A DNA stretch of 64,000 nt from Plecoglossus altivelis (taxonomy: Eukaryota > Chordata > Actinopteri > Osmeriformes > Plecoglossidae). The stretch is taken from NCBI GenBank assembly GCA_036571765.1, contig BROE01000010.1, forward strand, positions 12,390,034 through 12,454,033, written 5' to 3'. Under the pieces are notes generated by a model. The model was not told where the DNA came from, searched no databases, and saw only the letters and a program-made list of their open reading frames with translations. Positions 14,583-25,100 of this stretch are shown here, in pieces. The translations under genes and the position numbers were made by a program. Within the stretch, counting starts at the first letter, position 1. Every line of letters starts with the position of its first letter.

Positions 14583-17500
14583 TTCAGTCTCTCCCACATC
14601 CATGTCCTTTTCTATCCCTCAACCCTCTCATCTCTCTATCGTTCCACATCCCCCCCCTTCATGTCGTTCTCTGTTCATCTTCACATGACCAACTGAGCAT
14701 TTAACTGCCTTTCAGTCTCTTTTAATAGCTTCCATGGTCCCAGACACAGAACAGTGGGCAAAGACCTCTGACCCTTGGGGAAGATTCTGAGCCTGTCTGA
14801 ACATGCAATCTGATGGGTCCTTGTTCTATCAGAGGGATGCAAAGACACCCTCGTTCTTTCTCCCTGGCTGAAGGGCACAATCGCCACACTCTTCCTCCAG
14901 AAAAAATCTTCCCATGGCGTCTCAAGCATGTCCTACTGGCACCCTGCCCGCCCCCCCACCCCTCCTCAATCCCGAGATGCCCCACCCTGGACAGGAAGAG
15001 ATGGGGCTATTGTTCCCCCGGAGGCTGTCCAACCATCTCCCGGCCTGTCGCTGCTGATCCTCCATCCGATTGAGGCCCACACAGAGATCAGGCCCTCTAG
15101 AGACGAGAGGCTTGTGGGCTTCATAAGATGATTCATAAGAGCCTGGGGATAGCTGTCTGACCGAGAGTCTGTTAGCCTGTAAGGGTGTGTGAGTGTACTT
15201 GAGCACGTCTGGTTATGCATCTGTATGGGTGTCTGTAACTCTGGCCATGTGCAGGACCTGTCCCAGTATGGAAGGGAGTGCTGACAGACTCAGTACAGTG
15301 TTGCGTAAACACACTAGAACATATGGAGAAGTGATGTCTACAGGACCTGGAAAAACACACATACACATACACACATACAAACACACATCCTGTAGCATTA
15401 TGAGCTTCATCAAGGGATCTACCCAACAGGATGGATGTCAAGATGTTGCTCTCTTTTGTGACCTTTTCCTGTTTCCTTTACACTTACAGGCTTTCTGCCC
15501 ATCAAATACACACACATGCACCCAGGCACAGACACATGTACATGCTAAAGGATGACAATATTCAGCTCAATACTTATATCCTCCAGAATTAGACTCTAGA
15601 ATTAGGTTCATGAAGGGTATATCTTAGAGCTAAAAGGTTATCTAAACAAGCCCCCTATTTGGTGATAGTGTGTACAGTCTAAGACCATCTCACAGCACAA
15701 CACATCATAAACTATGTGACTCATTGGGATAAGTAGACATTTTGATAAATATTGCAAGTTTGAAATATATACTTTCCTGTGTGCAAATGTGATTATGCGT
15801 GTACTCAGGAACATTTTTTTATGGGGATGTGAATATATGTGTATGTGTCTGAGAGAGAGAAAGTGCATGTATCTTTATTTGTGTGTAACTACCAGAGGGC
15901 CTCCTGTCTGCTTGAGACTAGATCTCAAAGTCCAGGATTAAAGTTAGTTATTTTCACCTTTCTTGTTATTCTATTTCACTCCAGCCTACATTTTTTTTAC
16001 AGCTTTTCTCAGGAGCCTATCTTATCCCATTTCCCAAAACGTTGGGATACAGTGTAAAAATGTAAATATAAGCTAAATGCAGTTATTTCTCTGAAATTCA
16101 TATGCCATATCATATCATTATAATTAAAAACATATTGATTGTTTCAACTTAAGAAATTGACCATTTCATGGAGAAAGTAAGGTCATTTGGAATCTGTTGG
16201 CTTTAGCACATCTCAAAGTTGAATCAAGGGCAGTCAAAGTAAAATTGTGAAGACTTTAAATATCTCACCATCTATAGTACATAATGTCATAAAATAATTC
16301 TGATAATCTGGAGAAATCCTTTTGTGTAAGGAAGGGGAAAATGCATTGTGCATGCCTGTGATCTCCTGGCACTGCATAAGTAACAGGCAGGATTCTGTAA
16401 TGGAAATCATTGTATGGGCTTAGAAACACCTCCAGAACTTATGGTCTGTGAACACAGTTTGTTGTGTCAGCTGCAGGCAAGTAAATCTCTATCATGCAAA
16501 GAAGAAGCCATATGTGAACATGATCCAGACACATAGCCATCATCTTTGAGTTAAATTAAAATGGACAAAGGCCATGTGGGAAAATTGTTCTGTGGTCAGA
16601 CAAATTGATATTTGAAATGACTTTTAGAAACCATGGATGCTGGGTCCTCCGCACTAAAGAGGAAGGGGACCAACTGGCTTGTTATCAGCACTCCTGCAAA
16701 ATCCTGCATTTCTGATGGGAGGGGGATACACTGGTGCTTGTAGAATAGGAAGCTTTCACATCTGGAAAGGCACCATCAATGCTGAAAGGTACAGGATTTA
16801 GAGTAACATTTGCTTTCATCCAGGCAACATCTTTTTTCCAGAGAAGGCCTTGCATATTTCAGGAAGACAATGTTAAACCACGCCTCTGCATGTGTTACAA
16901 CTGCACAACCACGTGGCTTCATGATAGAACAGTCTGAGTGCTGAACTGGCCTGCATGCAGTCCAGACCTTTCACCAGTTAGAAACAGTTGGTGGATCATG
17001 AACCTAAAAATATGACAAAGACTCACGATTGGCTGCAAGAATCCTGTATCAGATACAAAAGGGACAACATTCCTCTCCCACAACTACAGCAACTGGTCTT
17101 CTCAGTACCCAGACAGATACAGACTGTTATTAAAAGAGGGGATGCTACAGTGGTGAACATGGCCTTGCCCCAACTTTTTTGAGACGTGTTGCTGCCATGA
17201 AATTCGAAATCATAGTTTTTTCCCTTAAAACGGTATATTTGATCAGTTTTAACATTTGATATGTTTTCCAAGTTCTATAGTGAATAACTCATCGGTTCAT
17301 AAGATTTGAAAATCATTGTGTTTTCATTAGATTTTACACAATGTCCCATCTATTTGGTAATTGGGGTACACTATTAATGAAACTGTTCCAAATACAGTGT
17401 AGCATGCATGCCATCATCCCTATGGCAACAGTGGACCTCTGTAGCATTCTCTGTGACATGAAGAATGGCTCTATCAGCTGATTTCTGACGGTAACACTAA

Positions 17501-18789
17501 AGGTTACAGTCTACCTCACTGAGCACAAGCAGCGTAGCGATGGCGATGTCATGACAACCGCACAAGCGATGAGCAGCAACAAGTTTCAGCCCAGACGTGG
17601 TTGGACAAACATCGAGATGCAGATTGTGGCAGCTGTACCACAAAAGCGAGTGACAGCACTGTGAACGCACATGTACCTGCACGCATGCGCAGAATCCCGC
17701 TCACACAATTGCTATTATATACAGTACAGTCACAAACATACATATGTACATGCACACAAGCAACACAACAGGTCAAACACGAGACCCGCGGGTTGAGAAT
17801 GCATCTTAGGGTTACGGATGCATTCTAACCCGCTCCCGTTTACCTTTGTGGTTACTAATGGAAACGCACGTCGGACAGCATCGCTCCTGATCCTGCTCAG
17901 GGAGGACGTGACACGCCACAGGAAGCAGACCCTCATCCAGGACCGCCCAGCAGCTGTCTTGGAGGACGTGGCAGAAGCTACGGCAGGGTAGGTTAGGGGG
18001 AGGGGCCATCGGGGATGGCGATGCCTGGCGAGGGGGCACCTGGCGTGGCAGCTTGCCAGGGGGAGTACACTGAGGGGTGAGGAGTAGGCAGAGGAACCAC
18101 TCAGCCCCATGGTGACACCCGGCTTTCGCTAGCCACGCCCACTCGTGAGCGACAGTTGCCACCTCGTCAACGGAGGTGTGGTTGAGGAAGTTGGGCAGAG
18201 AAAAGGACCTTCCCTTCTTTCCAGAGCAGATTGGCCAATCAGAGGGCACGGGAAGGCACTGCAGGTGGACCGACGAGTCAGACTCCTCCTGCTCTTGGCT
18301 TTGTGAACCAGCCGTCTCTGTTATATTTGCGGGGAGGATCAGGCTATCTTCATCAGAATCTATGCTGATTCCTGACTCTGAACTAGACCCTGAACTAGGC
18401 ACAACTTTGGACACAGATCCTGAAACGAATAAACCTGTCTCCGATCCCAGACCCGATCCTATTTCAGCCTGCTCTGTTGTGCTAGAATTACCCGTATCCT
18501 CCCTGCTTCCTGGTGTGGTTGGGTCCTTTCCGCCTAGGCGTCCATCAGCACCCGTTGCTTCTGGGTCATTATCCCATGCCTGCACAAACTTACTGATGCC
18601 GCTGGCCACGTTGATGATCTCGGCCCCGACTCCAGCCAGGTTCTCGTCGACTCCTCTTCCTCGAGCCTCTGGCTTTTTTGTAGGTACCTGAGTGGTCTCT
18701 GGTTCCTTGGACCAGAACCAGGCCTCCAGGTGGACGGGGCTGAGAACCAGCAGGAAAAGCAAAGCCAGCCTGGCGTGGTTCTGAGACAT
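75..18789 (-). CDS. col18a1: Collagen alpha-1(XVIII), frizzled-containing long form, 3' part outside window
   Basis: Collagen XVIII is a secreted basement-membrane heparan sulfate proteoglycan and the precursor of endostatin. Thirty-two exons join in frame (3,498 nt, 1,166 codons), high to low: 17844-18789, 10373-10779, 9983-10117, 9131-9211, 8946-9002, 8681-8756, 8173-8181, 7525-7667, 7379-7396, 6866-7072, 6670-6696, 6438-6500, 6084-6167, 5850-5900, 5624-5758, 5053-5106, 4896-4940, 4142-4225, 2924-3055, 2721-2786, 2611-2637, 2419-2517, 2257-2292, 1948-2034, 1841-1873, 1699-1734, 1386-1445, 1075-1152, 933-968, 669-722, 297-368, 75-134. Order: signal peptide, frizzled-like domain, laminin-G/TSPN domain, acidic Ser-Gly linker, then interrupted Gly-X-Y blocks. 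The order matches human COL18A1 from memory; collagen XV lacks the frizzled part. I start at ATG 18789, just before the hydrophobic leader; the frame runs upstream only to a GTG. The trimerisation and endostatin exons are off the left edge. Least certain are the 9-bp exon, the exon at 4142-4225 and the donor of the last exon. Confidence 0.94.
970..1008 (+). repeat. (CA)n microsatellite
   Basis: CA repeats with one CATA interruption directly beside the acceptor of col18a1 exon 933-968. On the minus strand this is a GT tract ending at the acceptor. Confidence 0.95.
2350..2397 (+). repeat. (TA)n / ATTTATA microsatellite
   Basis: AT-only tract in a short col18a1 intron between exons 2257-2292 and 2419-2517. 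Confidence 0.9.
3330..3943 (+). mobile_element. Possible LTR-like element in a col18a1 intron
   Basis: The stretch starts TGTTGTTAGG and could end CTACAACA, an inverted TG...CA pair. It holds an AATAAA at 3871-3876 and a possible AT-rich promoter around 3577. No matching target duplication was found and no coding remains are visible, so this is a tentative call. The rest of the intron (3056-4141) shows nothing recognisable. Confidence 0.28.
4317..4596 (+). repeat. 28-bp minisatellite, 10 units
   Basis: Ten consecutive 28-base units of the form GATCTGCTCTGTAGAAACAC + ATTCAGCA with a few substitutions each. A degraded eleventh unit and isolated related pieces follow to about 4640. It lies in the intron between col18a1 exons 4896-4940 and 4142-4225. 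Confidence 0.9.
4896..7396 (-). CDS. col18a1: col18a1 exons: N-terminal collagenous blocks with DMEGSG interruption
   Basis: Nine exons (7379-7396, 6866-7072, 6670-6696, 6438-6500, 6084-6167, 5850-5900, 5624-5758, 5053-5106, 4896-4940), all in phase 0 and mostly beginning with a Gly codon, encode interrupted triple helix. Interruptions are visible as PAAQVVRLGDGSVVQPIS in 6866-7072, ATGEHA + TFVDMEGSGFPDLDRF across 6084-6167 and 5850-5900, and GGPCSSTATPGPNEQVVF in 5624-5758. TFVDMEGSG corresponds to human TFIDMEGSG and is another acidic Ser-Gly site suited to glycosaminoglycan attachment. The lone Cys in 5624-5758 could form an inter-chain disulfide. Exon sizes of 18, 27, 45, 54 and 63 follow the usual multiple-of-9 collagen rule. 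Confidence 0.9.
6201..6246 (+). repeat. (ATCT)n microsatellite
   Basis: About 11 ATCT units in the intron upstream of exon 6084-6167. Confidence 0.95.
7104..7196 (+). repeat. Dispersed repeat fragment, copy 1
   Basis: The segment beginning CAAATCAAATCAAATTGATT and containing TGTATTGCCCTTCTTACAG and GCCCATAGAGCTGCCCCTCA shares its order of motifs with 49236-49450. It lies in a col18a1 intron. Confidence 0.55.
7525..9002 (-). CDS. col18a1: col18a1 exons: Ser-Gly/acidic linker, 9-bp microexon and start of the collagenous region
   Basis: Exon 8946-9002 encodes ASGDYGSGAGDGSK, Ser-Gly dipeptides next to the acidic tail of the previous exon, the kind of context used for heparan sulfate attachment. 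Exon 8681-8756 encodes a Pro/Ser/Thr-rich stretch ending VTET plus one base. A possible 9-base exon at 8173-8181 (AG before, GTGGGT after) would add exactly one GPQ triplet. Exon 7525-7667 starts with GC and completes a Gly codon, giving ETGPQGPSGGKGEKGDRGAK, the first Gly-X-Y run, then a Gly/Ser-rich interruption (FNSGSGSSGEGGGG). Phase is consistent with or without the microexon, because it is a multiple of three. The microexon is inferred; the flanking exons are firm. Confidence 0.75.
9131..10779 (-). CDS. col18a1: col18a1 exons for the laminin-G-like / TSPN domain
   Basis: Three exons (10373-10779, 9983-10117, 9131-9211) encode the laminin-G/thrombospondin-N-like domain shared by collagens XV and XVIII. 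Recognisable pieces in order are SGVSLLQLIGDPPP, APAYVFGRNAAVGQ, FSLIFHVKPDSAKPAVLFSI, GVKLSPAERGRQRLLFFYTE, FSLAVTDNQ, then VSFYVGCD, AGVFVGQAGGADPDKFQ and GAIADLKVVGNP. The junctions fall at TDNQ/VSFY and DKFQ/GAIA, the second at the same place as in human COL18A1 from memory. The last exon ends in an acidic run (CEDDDDYDA) that starts the non-collagenous linker. All three internal phases agree. This part is common to every isoform and would be the N-terminal globular head of the short form. Confidence 0.93.
11519..11836 (+). repeat. Irregular tandem repeat based on CATCTCCAGACTAACTCC
   Basis: About 15 imperfect units of 18-25 bases, alternating CATCTCCAGACAATGTCT and CATCTCCAGACTAACTCC types. 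It lies in the large col18a1 intron. Confidence 0.7.
16018..17371 (+). mobile_element. Decayed Tc1/mariner-type DNA transposon
   Basis: The ends are imperfect inverted copies. GTTGGGATACAGTGTAAAA near 16041 mirrors the complement of TTTTACACAATGTCCCA near 17333, and the outermost TATCCCATTTCC near 16023 mirrors the complement of TAATTGGGGTA near 17358. The interior contains a transposase remnant on the plus strand. SPDLSPVRNSWWIMN near 16958 resembles the SPDLSPIENxWRIMK block around the third acidic residue of the DDE triad, and near 17060 DNIPLPQLQQLVFSVPRQIQ is an intact-looking C-terminal piece ending at TGA 17180-17182. The acidic residue is replaced by Arg and the frame is broken upstream, so it is inactive. 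It lies in the large col18a1 intron. Confidence 0.68.
17844..18789 (-). CDS. col18a1: col18a1 exon: signal peptide, acidic N-terminal region, frizzled-like Cys-rich domain
   Basis: This 946-nt exon encodes 315 residues plus one base. Residues 1-24 form a signal peptide (hydrophobic run LALLFLLVLSPVHLEA), followed by WFWSKEPE. Near residue 55 ENLAGVGAEIINVASGISKF resembles the conserved block of the human middle/long form. A Ser/Glu/Asp-rich, low-complexity stretch follows to about residue 175. The final 130 residues carry about ten cysteines (QCLPVP, WPICSG, AGCHHG, WFLCLLLTPQC, LPCRSFCHVLQDSCW, VACHVL, RCCPTC), the frizzled-like domain linked in the literature to Wnt binding. The exon ends CACAAAG before donor GTAAAC, in phase 1, matching the TSPN exon. 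The adjacent transcription start would lie just above 18790, but I see no clear TATA box there. Confidence 0.93.
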
Positions 18790-19056
18790 CCTGGAGGCTT
18801 CAAACACTGGTCACTTCTTCCTGTTTCTCCTCTGGGAGCACAGTCAGTGACGATGGTCTGCCAGCTACAGTCCGAAACAGTCCCAGAACTGCAGTAGTTA
18901 CCAAGCCCTCCTTCTATTTGACTGATCGACAGTTTAATCCAGTCCGTCTGCTAGGCATGAGTTGGCACACATACACTCTGTCCACAAACACTCTGTTTCT
19001 TACCCTTCTCTTCTTAGATATGGCTCCAGTGGACAGACTCTCGTTTGGCCCTCTGC

Positions 19057-19060
<4 letters not shown>

Positions 19061-19098
<38 letters not shown>

Positions 19099-19116
19099 CC
19101 TCTCTCTCTTCCTTCT

Positions 19117-19156
<40 letters not shown>

Positions 19157-19170
19157 CACACACACACACA
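19061..19170 (+). repeat. (CT)n then (CA)n microsatellite
   Basis: CT repeats at 19061-19094 and CA repeats at 19121-19170, about 0.3 kb upstream of the col18a1 long-form start codon in the direction of its promoter. Confidence 0.95.
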
Positions 19171-19639
19171 AGCACACTCACGCTAGAGGCAGAGCAGCTG
19201 TGAATGAGAGCCTTTCATTGGCTAATCTAAATCTCTTTCTGACAGAGGCTCCTCCCTCACATAATTTAGTGAGTGGGTCCCCTTTAGAGAACATGCAAAC
19301 ACACACACAAGTTTGCATTGCTTTTCTTGAGGGAACAGCAAATGCTGTTTGATTCAAAATCTTGTTTTCCTAAACCCCAACCTTAACACTAGCCATAAAA
19401 CTTGAACTTAACCCCGACCCTAACTTTAACCCAAAAACCTAACCTGACCATAAACTTAACCATAACTCCTAAGCACAACCCTTAATGTAATTCTAACAAA
19501 CTCATTGTAACCATGTCACTTGCTGAAATAACATGAACTTGGCATGAACCTTTACCTTTAGTTAGCTAAGAAAATGTTAGTAACCTTTTTTCCACCATTC
19601 TTGAAGGGATTTTTGGTCAACATTAACAACACACAAAGT

Positions 19640-20190
19640 GAATACAGAATGTTTTCAGAGTGTTGCAAGTTTTCACATTTTGTTATATTTCAAAACCATT
19701 AAAAAATGTTTTAAGTAAAGAGGGAAGCACCTTTTTCTTAGTGACATGCTGTGGGTCTTTGTCTTGTTGTGAAATGTAAACCTTCGTCCTTAGGCCTACC
19801 TGAGATCCATCGCATTCTGTAAAAGGTCTTTAAAATAGCCTTATACTGTAAGGCTATCCTGACTAGTTTCTGTCATAGAAAAAACTGCACAGCATGACGC
19901 TAACACCACTGTGTTTGACTGTAGGGATGGTAGGTATGATCTGATGCACAGTACTTGGTTTCCTCCATATAAGAAGTAGGATGTATCAGAGATTAAGATC
20001 AATGGTAAGGGAATAACAATGGGGTCTGGATGTTTATGAAAATAGAATATTTCCATCTCATTTTGAAATGAACAAACCACTCCAAAAACCTGTTTATGCT
20101 TTGTCTTTCTGAAAACGTTCTGCATCATTACACATTGTGATGACATTGCTCCACATAGTGCATGGAGAATGATTCTCACTTCATATGGGA
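19640..20190. mobile_element. Short remnant of a second Tc1-like transposon
   Basis: The text GTTGCAAGTTTTCACATTTTG near 19663, CAGCATGACGCTAACACCAC near 19892 and AAAACCTGTTTATGCTTTGT near 20086 resembles parts of the Tc1-like elements abundant in salmon-related fish. The order is right, but most of the transposase region is missing, so this is an internally deleted fossil. Boundaries are approximate. Confidence 0.42.
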
Positions 20191-20335
20191 ACTTTTAATT
20201 TTCTGTTTGGCTAAAGAGGCCCAACTACAGTGGGCTTAAAGGCAAACTTCAGAAACTCTTCACAGATACAACCCAGAGAAACTCACAGTCGATCAAGTGG
20301 ACACATGCACTACCACTGGGAGTTAGGGCTAGGGT

Positions 20336-20812
20336 TAGAAAAGAAAAAAGGAGAGGAATAAGTCAGAAAGAGGAGCAAGAGAGCAAGAAAAAGGAAGAGG
20401 AGATGACAACAGGATGGTGGGGGGAGAGAAAGTAGGCATAACAGGAGAGAAAGAGGGAGAATGAGAGAGAGAATGATACATGAAAGACAGGAGGAAGGAG
20501 AACAAAAGGTTAGGCACGCAAAGAGAACAGAGGCGAAAGGATAACAAGAACAGGGAAGTCAGAGGATGGATACAACAGACAGGAAAGGGGATGGATAGAG
20601 CAGAGAGAGAGAGATGGGGGGAGAGAAAAGAGACTTCAGAGCACATGTCAGGACAGAGGGAGGCCTCTAAACACAGCCTATCCCCACTAGACAAGTCAAG
20701 GACCATCGGGGAAGAATGTCTGATTGATGAGGAGGGTGAGAGGGAAGGGAACCGGGCGAGGGAAGGAGGGGTGAGAGGGAACGGAGAAGGGAGGCCCACA
20801 AACAGGGGTTAA
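20336..20812 (+). repeat. Long purine-rich (GA) tract
   Basis: For about 475 bases the plus strand is dominated by A and G (runs such as GAAAAAGGAAGAGGAGA). It is not a simple tandem repeat. No coding potential is apparent on either strand. Confidence 0.75.
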
Positions 20813-21010
20813 GTTGTTGCACACCTCCCCTACCTCCTCCCACCTCTAGTATAAAGAACGAGGGGCGTTGGAGTGTTCCTAGTGGGGTGATCCTAGTCTC
20901 AGCTTGACGCTGCCATCTCAGCCTGACGCTAGCAGGACTGCTGCAGCGAAAGGTTGGGGAGAACAAGAGGCAAATGAGGAATGATGAGTGAAGGAGAGCA
21001 GCTGAGAGAA

Positions 21011-21080
21011 CACACGTACACACACACATGCACGTACACACACACATGCACGTACACACACACACGTACACACACACGCA
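21011..21080 (+). repeat. CACACGTACACACACATG-type microsatellite
   Basis: Repeating CACACGTACACACACACATG units in noncoding DNA. Smaller CA or GT repeats also occur at about 21889-21911, 23808-23850, 24107-24128, 25723-25757, 27885-28022 and 32739-32757. Confidence 0.85.
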
Positions 21081-22054
21081 CGGAGGGTGTAACAGATTAG
21101 TTATCTGTCTTTAAGCCTCTTGTTCCCATGGGGCCCCCTGTTGCCTCATCTGAGGAAGAGCCTCCTTAATTACCCAGCAGCCCCGCTCCTCCACCCTGCT
21201 CCGCTCAGAGCCAGGCCCCTGGTTCCCACCGCCTGGCTCAGCTCTCCCCATGCCCACGCACCGTCCTGCCCCCATCCCATGCTTGTCTGCCACAGGCTCA
21301 GCCCCTCCAGCTGCTGTGCATTCCTGCACAGCTGTTTCTCTGCGCACAAACACAGCGCAGTTGTTCGCACACAAAACAGCATGTCCTTCACACCTTCCAC
21401 AGGCAGCCTGACCCATGAACGCACCCTGGGAAGGGTGAAGGTGCAGTGGGAGCCAGGCAGATCATCGTGAAATCAGATGGCTACTGCACAAATATGTGAC
21501 AAAGTGGTATGCAGAATGATGTTCATGACAGGAGCAGCATCAGTACGTCCCTGTATGTCTGAAAGTTTGTGACCCAATCTAACCATTTGTGGGTGGTCCT
21601 CCCACTGTACATCATAGCTGTCGTTAGCTGCTTAAGATTTGATACAATTCTGTGTGATTACAGGGGATAAAAAGGTCCTGACACTCTTAACAGCTGGGTG
21701 ACCTCACTGAAACCACTATAACTTTGGTACTCAGGTTCAATAATGTTATTATGTACCCAAAATGTACCATTGGTCACTATTTCCCTACCACTATCTTTTT
21801 CTCCCTACCACACTCTCTCGCTCTCGCTCTGTCTCTCCTCTCTAATAACTGTAACCGTCTCTAGTTCTTTTCGTTGCTCTCACTGACAGACACACACACA
21901 CACACACACACCTTCAGTTGCTGGCTAGGCAGGACACCAGTATACTTTGTTTGCCAGATAATTAGTTCAGGTTTGAGCAGACATTTTGAGACAGACCATG
22001 ACAGGACCCCACAATGATAACTCCAAACAGCTGTGTGAAACTAACCTCACCACA

Positions 22055-22055
<1 letters not shown>

Positions 22056-22117
<62 letters not shown>

Positions 22118-22152
22118 TCACTCACTCACTCACTCACTCACTCACTCACTCT
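22056..22152 (+). repeat. (CA)n followed by (CACT)n microsatellite
   Basis: About 26 CA units run directly into ten CACT units. Confidence 0.95.
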
Positions 22153-25100
22153 CTGTGGTTGTTTCTTGTCACAGTGACAGTGTGCCATGCAGTATGTGAC
22201 AGTAACACGCCACCCAGTGGTGAGAATATTAAAGTAGAACAGTCCAGTTGGCCATCTTAGCTTCAGTGCTGTAACAGGTGTTACAGCACTGTACAGCAAA
22301 ATCCTTCTTTGCTCACAGGCAGGACTTGTGGTGGTCAATTGAATTCATTTTATTTTGAGGCTTTTCTTAAACCCTTTTTTCTTAAATCCTGCCACAGAAA
22401 TGGTTGGGGTAGGTTTAGTTTGTGCCACAATACAAGAAAGGTGCTGCAATTCATCCACCCACCAGAAGAGGAACCCTTGGGCCCTAAATATTATATATGT
22501 TTAAAAGAGTAGGAATAGATTTGCCTTAAGAGTAAATTACAGGTCTAAGGAAACAAGGTTAGGAATGAGGTATTCTAGGGTGAGATAGAAGGCAGGAAAA
22601 TTGACCGTCTCAATTGCCACTTACTAGTACTAGTAATACTTTTCTTTATTGACAAAATGATGCCATCTGCTGTCCAGTTATGACATGAACCATCTCTCTA
22701 ATATCAAATCCATTCATACTTTTTACCCATACTGCAGACCCCTGCACAAAAGGTATTTGACAAATAGGAATGAGGCAGAGCATTCAGTGCAGGAGCTGGA
22801 GACTGGAATGGAACCAGGCCAACGTCTCCAGTAGATTTATCTGAGTGCCCTTGACTCTGGTCTCAGTGGACATTGTCAACCAGGCCTGTTAAGAAGTGCA
22901 GCAACCACATAGACAAAGGCATTCATGGCTAGAATGACTTGGCAGAGGAGGACATGCACGTTGCGTTGACATTTAATTTGGGCAGAAGAGACTTTCATCC
23001 AAAGCATTCAAATAGCTCAGCAGAAAGTACAGCTGGAAATTTAAAAGTTTATTAAAAGTTCTCCAGTAGCTCTACAAGTATTGCAGTGGTCAGAGTCAAA
23101 GACTGGTCTGTATTTACCCGTCACAGCGTAAATCAACCAGAGTCATGCTACCAGGCAGGGTGAGGAATGTTAACATTTTGTGGGTTCATATTTTTGTGGG
23201 ATCTCTTAGTTGAGGTGGAGCTTGAAAAGGCGTTAGAGGGACAGAGGGGAATTGCGTTACCGAACAGTAGGAATCGTCCCCCCATGATGATCCCTATCAT
23301 ACCCTGCCTAACCCAACTGTGGCAGATCCAAGTGGGATGTTGGCAGGAAGAGAAGCATTGCATTGTGAGAGCAGAGAAGGCACCCTTCACTGAGGCAGAC
23401 AGGACTACATATGGAGAACACAGTAGAAAAGTACTTCCAGTTCAGTGGGTACCAAACCGAGACCCTGCCAGTGTTGACACCCTATCAGGTGGTCCTATCG
23501 CTCCCAGTCCCCAGAGACAGACGGATTGTGTTTCCTTCTCCTCTGTTTTGTTCTATTCATCTCCTCTTTCAGCACGAGTCTCAGAGGAAAAGCAGAGGGA
23601 GGGAGAGGAAGAGAGAGGTTTAAGGAAGGAGACGCATTGTTATCCAGCAGAGGGAGGCGGGGAGAGAGAGAGAGAGGGGGAGAAAGACAGGGAGAGGATA
23701 TAGAGGGCAAGGCAGTAAACCTGCAGACTTCAATACCGGTCTGACATTCCTGAACAGGGGAGGCCCACACCCTGCAGCCTGGATACCACACAAACACACA
23801 GCCACATAGACACACACACAGACACAGACACAGACACACACACACACAAAGAGAGAGTGAGAGAGAGAAGCAGACACACAGCAGATTCAGGAAAAGTGAA
23901 CAGGAAAAAGCAACTTGGACGATGTCACAGACATTCTCACGCGCTCAATCTAAGAAGCTATAAGAGCCCATATGTGGCCTGTAAAAATGCAGAGAGAGCT
24001 TAGATGTGAACTAATTTAATGTATTTTAGCCCACCTAACTAAACACAGCTGTCACAGCTGGTCATACAAATAGACCCTCAGGGTGGCTCTGACTTGGGTT
24101 GAAATACACACACACACACACACACACATCACCTACACATATCAACTACCAACACAAATTCAAACCATCGACATAACATACACGCACACATCAACCCCAG
24201 AACATTCACACATACATATGAAGCCCACGCTACACATACAATCAGCAGGAATTAAGCCATCATCAGCCTGTGACACACATACTAACACGTATACGTACAC
24301 ACACGCACAGAAAATATTGTGTGTCAAACAAAATGATCCCAATGGGATTGAAGTGGAGATAATATAAATTAGTCACAGGATCAAAATGTAACCCAATATT
24401 TCTGGGGTATTGACCTTTACTCTTGGCTGGAGGGAAGCGTTGATTTGTGTTTGACCTCTGTGGGGGGAAAACGAAGTAACTTAAACTTCCTCTCACGTCC
24501 CTCTCTCTTCAACCTACTTTCTCGCCCGCCCGCTCTTGCACGAACCTGCACTTGCGTGCATTCACACACACTTGACCTTATTATGTGAGGTGCCACACAA
24601 CACCCATGAGATCATACCCCTCTGGGGGGACATTGATAGCTTTGGCCGCTTGTTTCCGTTCATCTATTGTTCCCAAAAGAAATACCTCCCCTTGTAAGAC
24701 TGGTTTGCTGCTAGTTTACTCCTAAAGATTAGGAGTTAGGATAGACCACTGGACTGAGATGTCCACCTTTGAATCTTTCCTAGACATGCATCTACGGTAC
24801 TTGAGATCATATTTGTCCACTAAGATTCTCCACGCAGAGGGCTACGTTTGTTCTGGTCCAGAATAAATCTTTACTCAGCGTCTGGGAAAACAGTCCACCG
24901 TAGATGTTTGAATTTCTGTAGAGTAACGTGGAAGGGGCTGTGTCCTGCTGTTGAGGAGAAGAGCAGAGGAGGCAGCTCGCAGGTGTTGCAGGCCCCCACA
25001 TTCACCCTTAGCTTCCTCTCAGAGATAGCAGCTCAGCTGGGACAACAGTGCATACCAGTGCATCCAAGAACACCTACTCACCCACCAGCTCAGATGGGAG

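Larger units (their letters stand above)
10780..17843. other. Large col18a1 intron
   Basis: Separates the frizzled exon from the TSPN exons. It holds the irregular tandem repeat near 11.7 kb, small CT and GT repeats, and the decayed Tc1/mariner copy. I found no exon, and nothing else that I recognise. Confidence 0.7.

Noticed and set aside
21120..21470. GC-rich open frames on both strands
   Set aside because: Open because of base composition. No splice sites or family similarity; possibly a regulatory stretch but not a gene.
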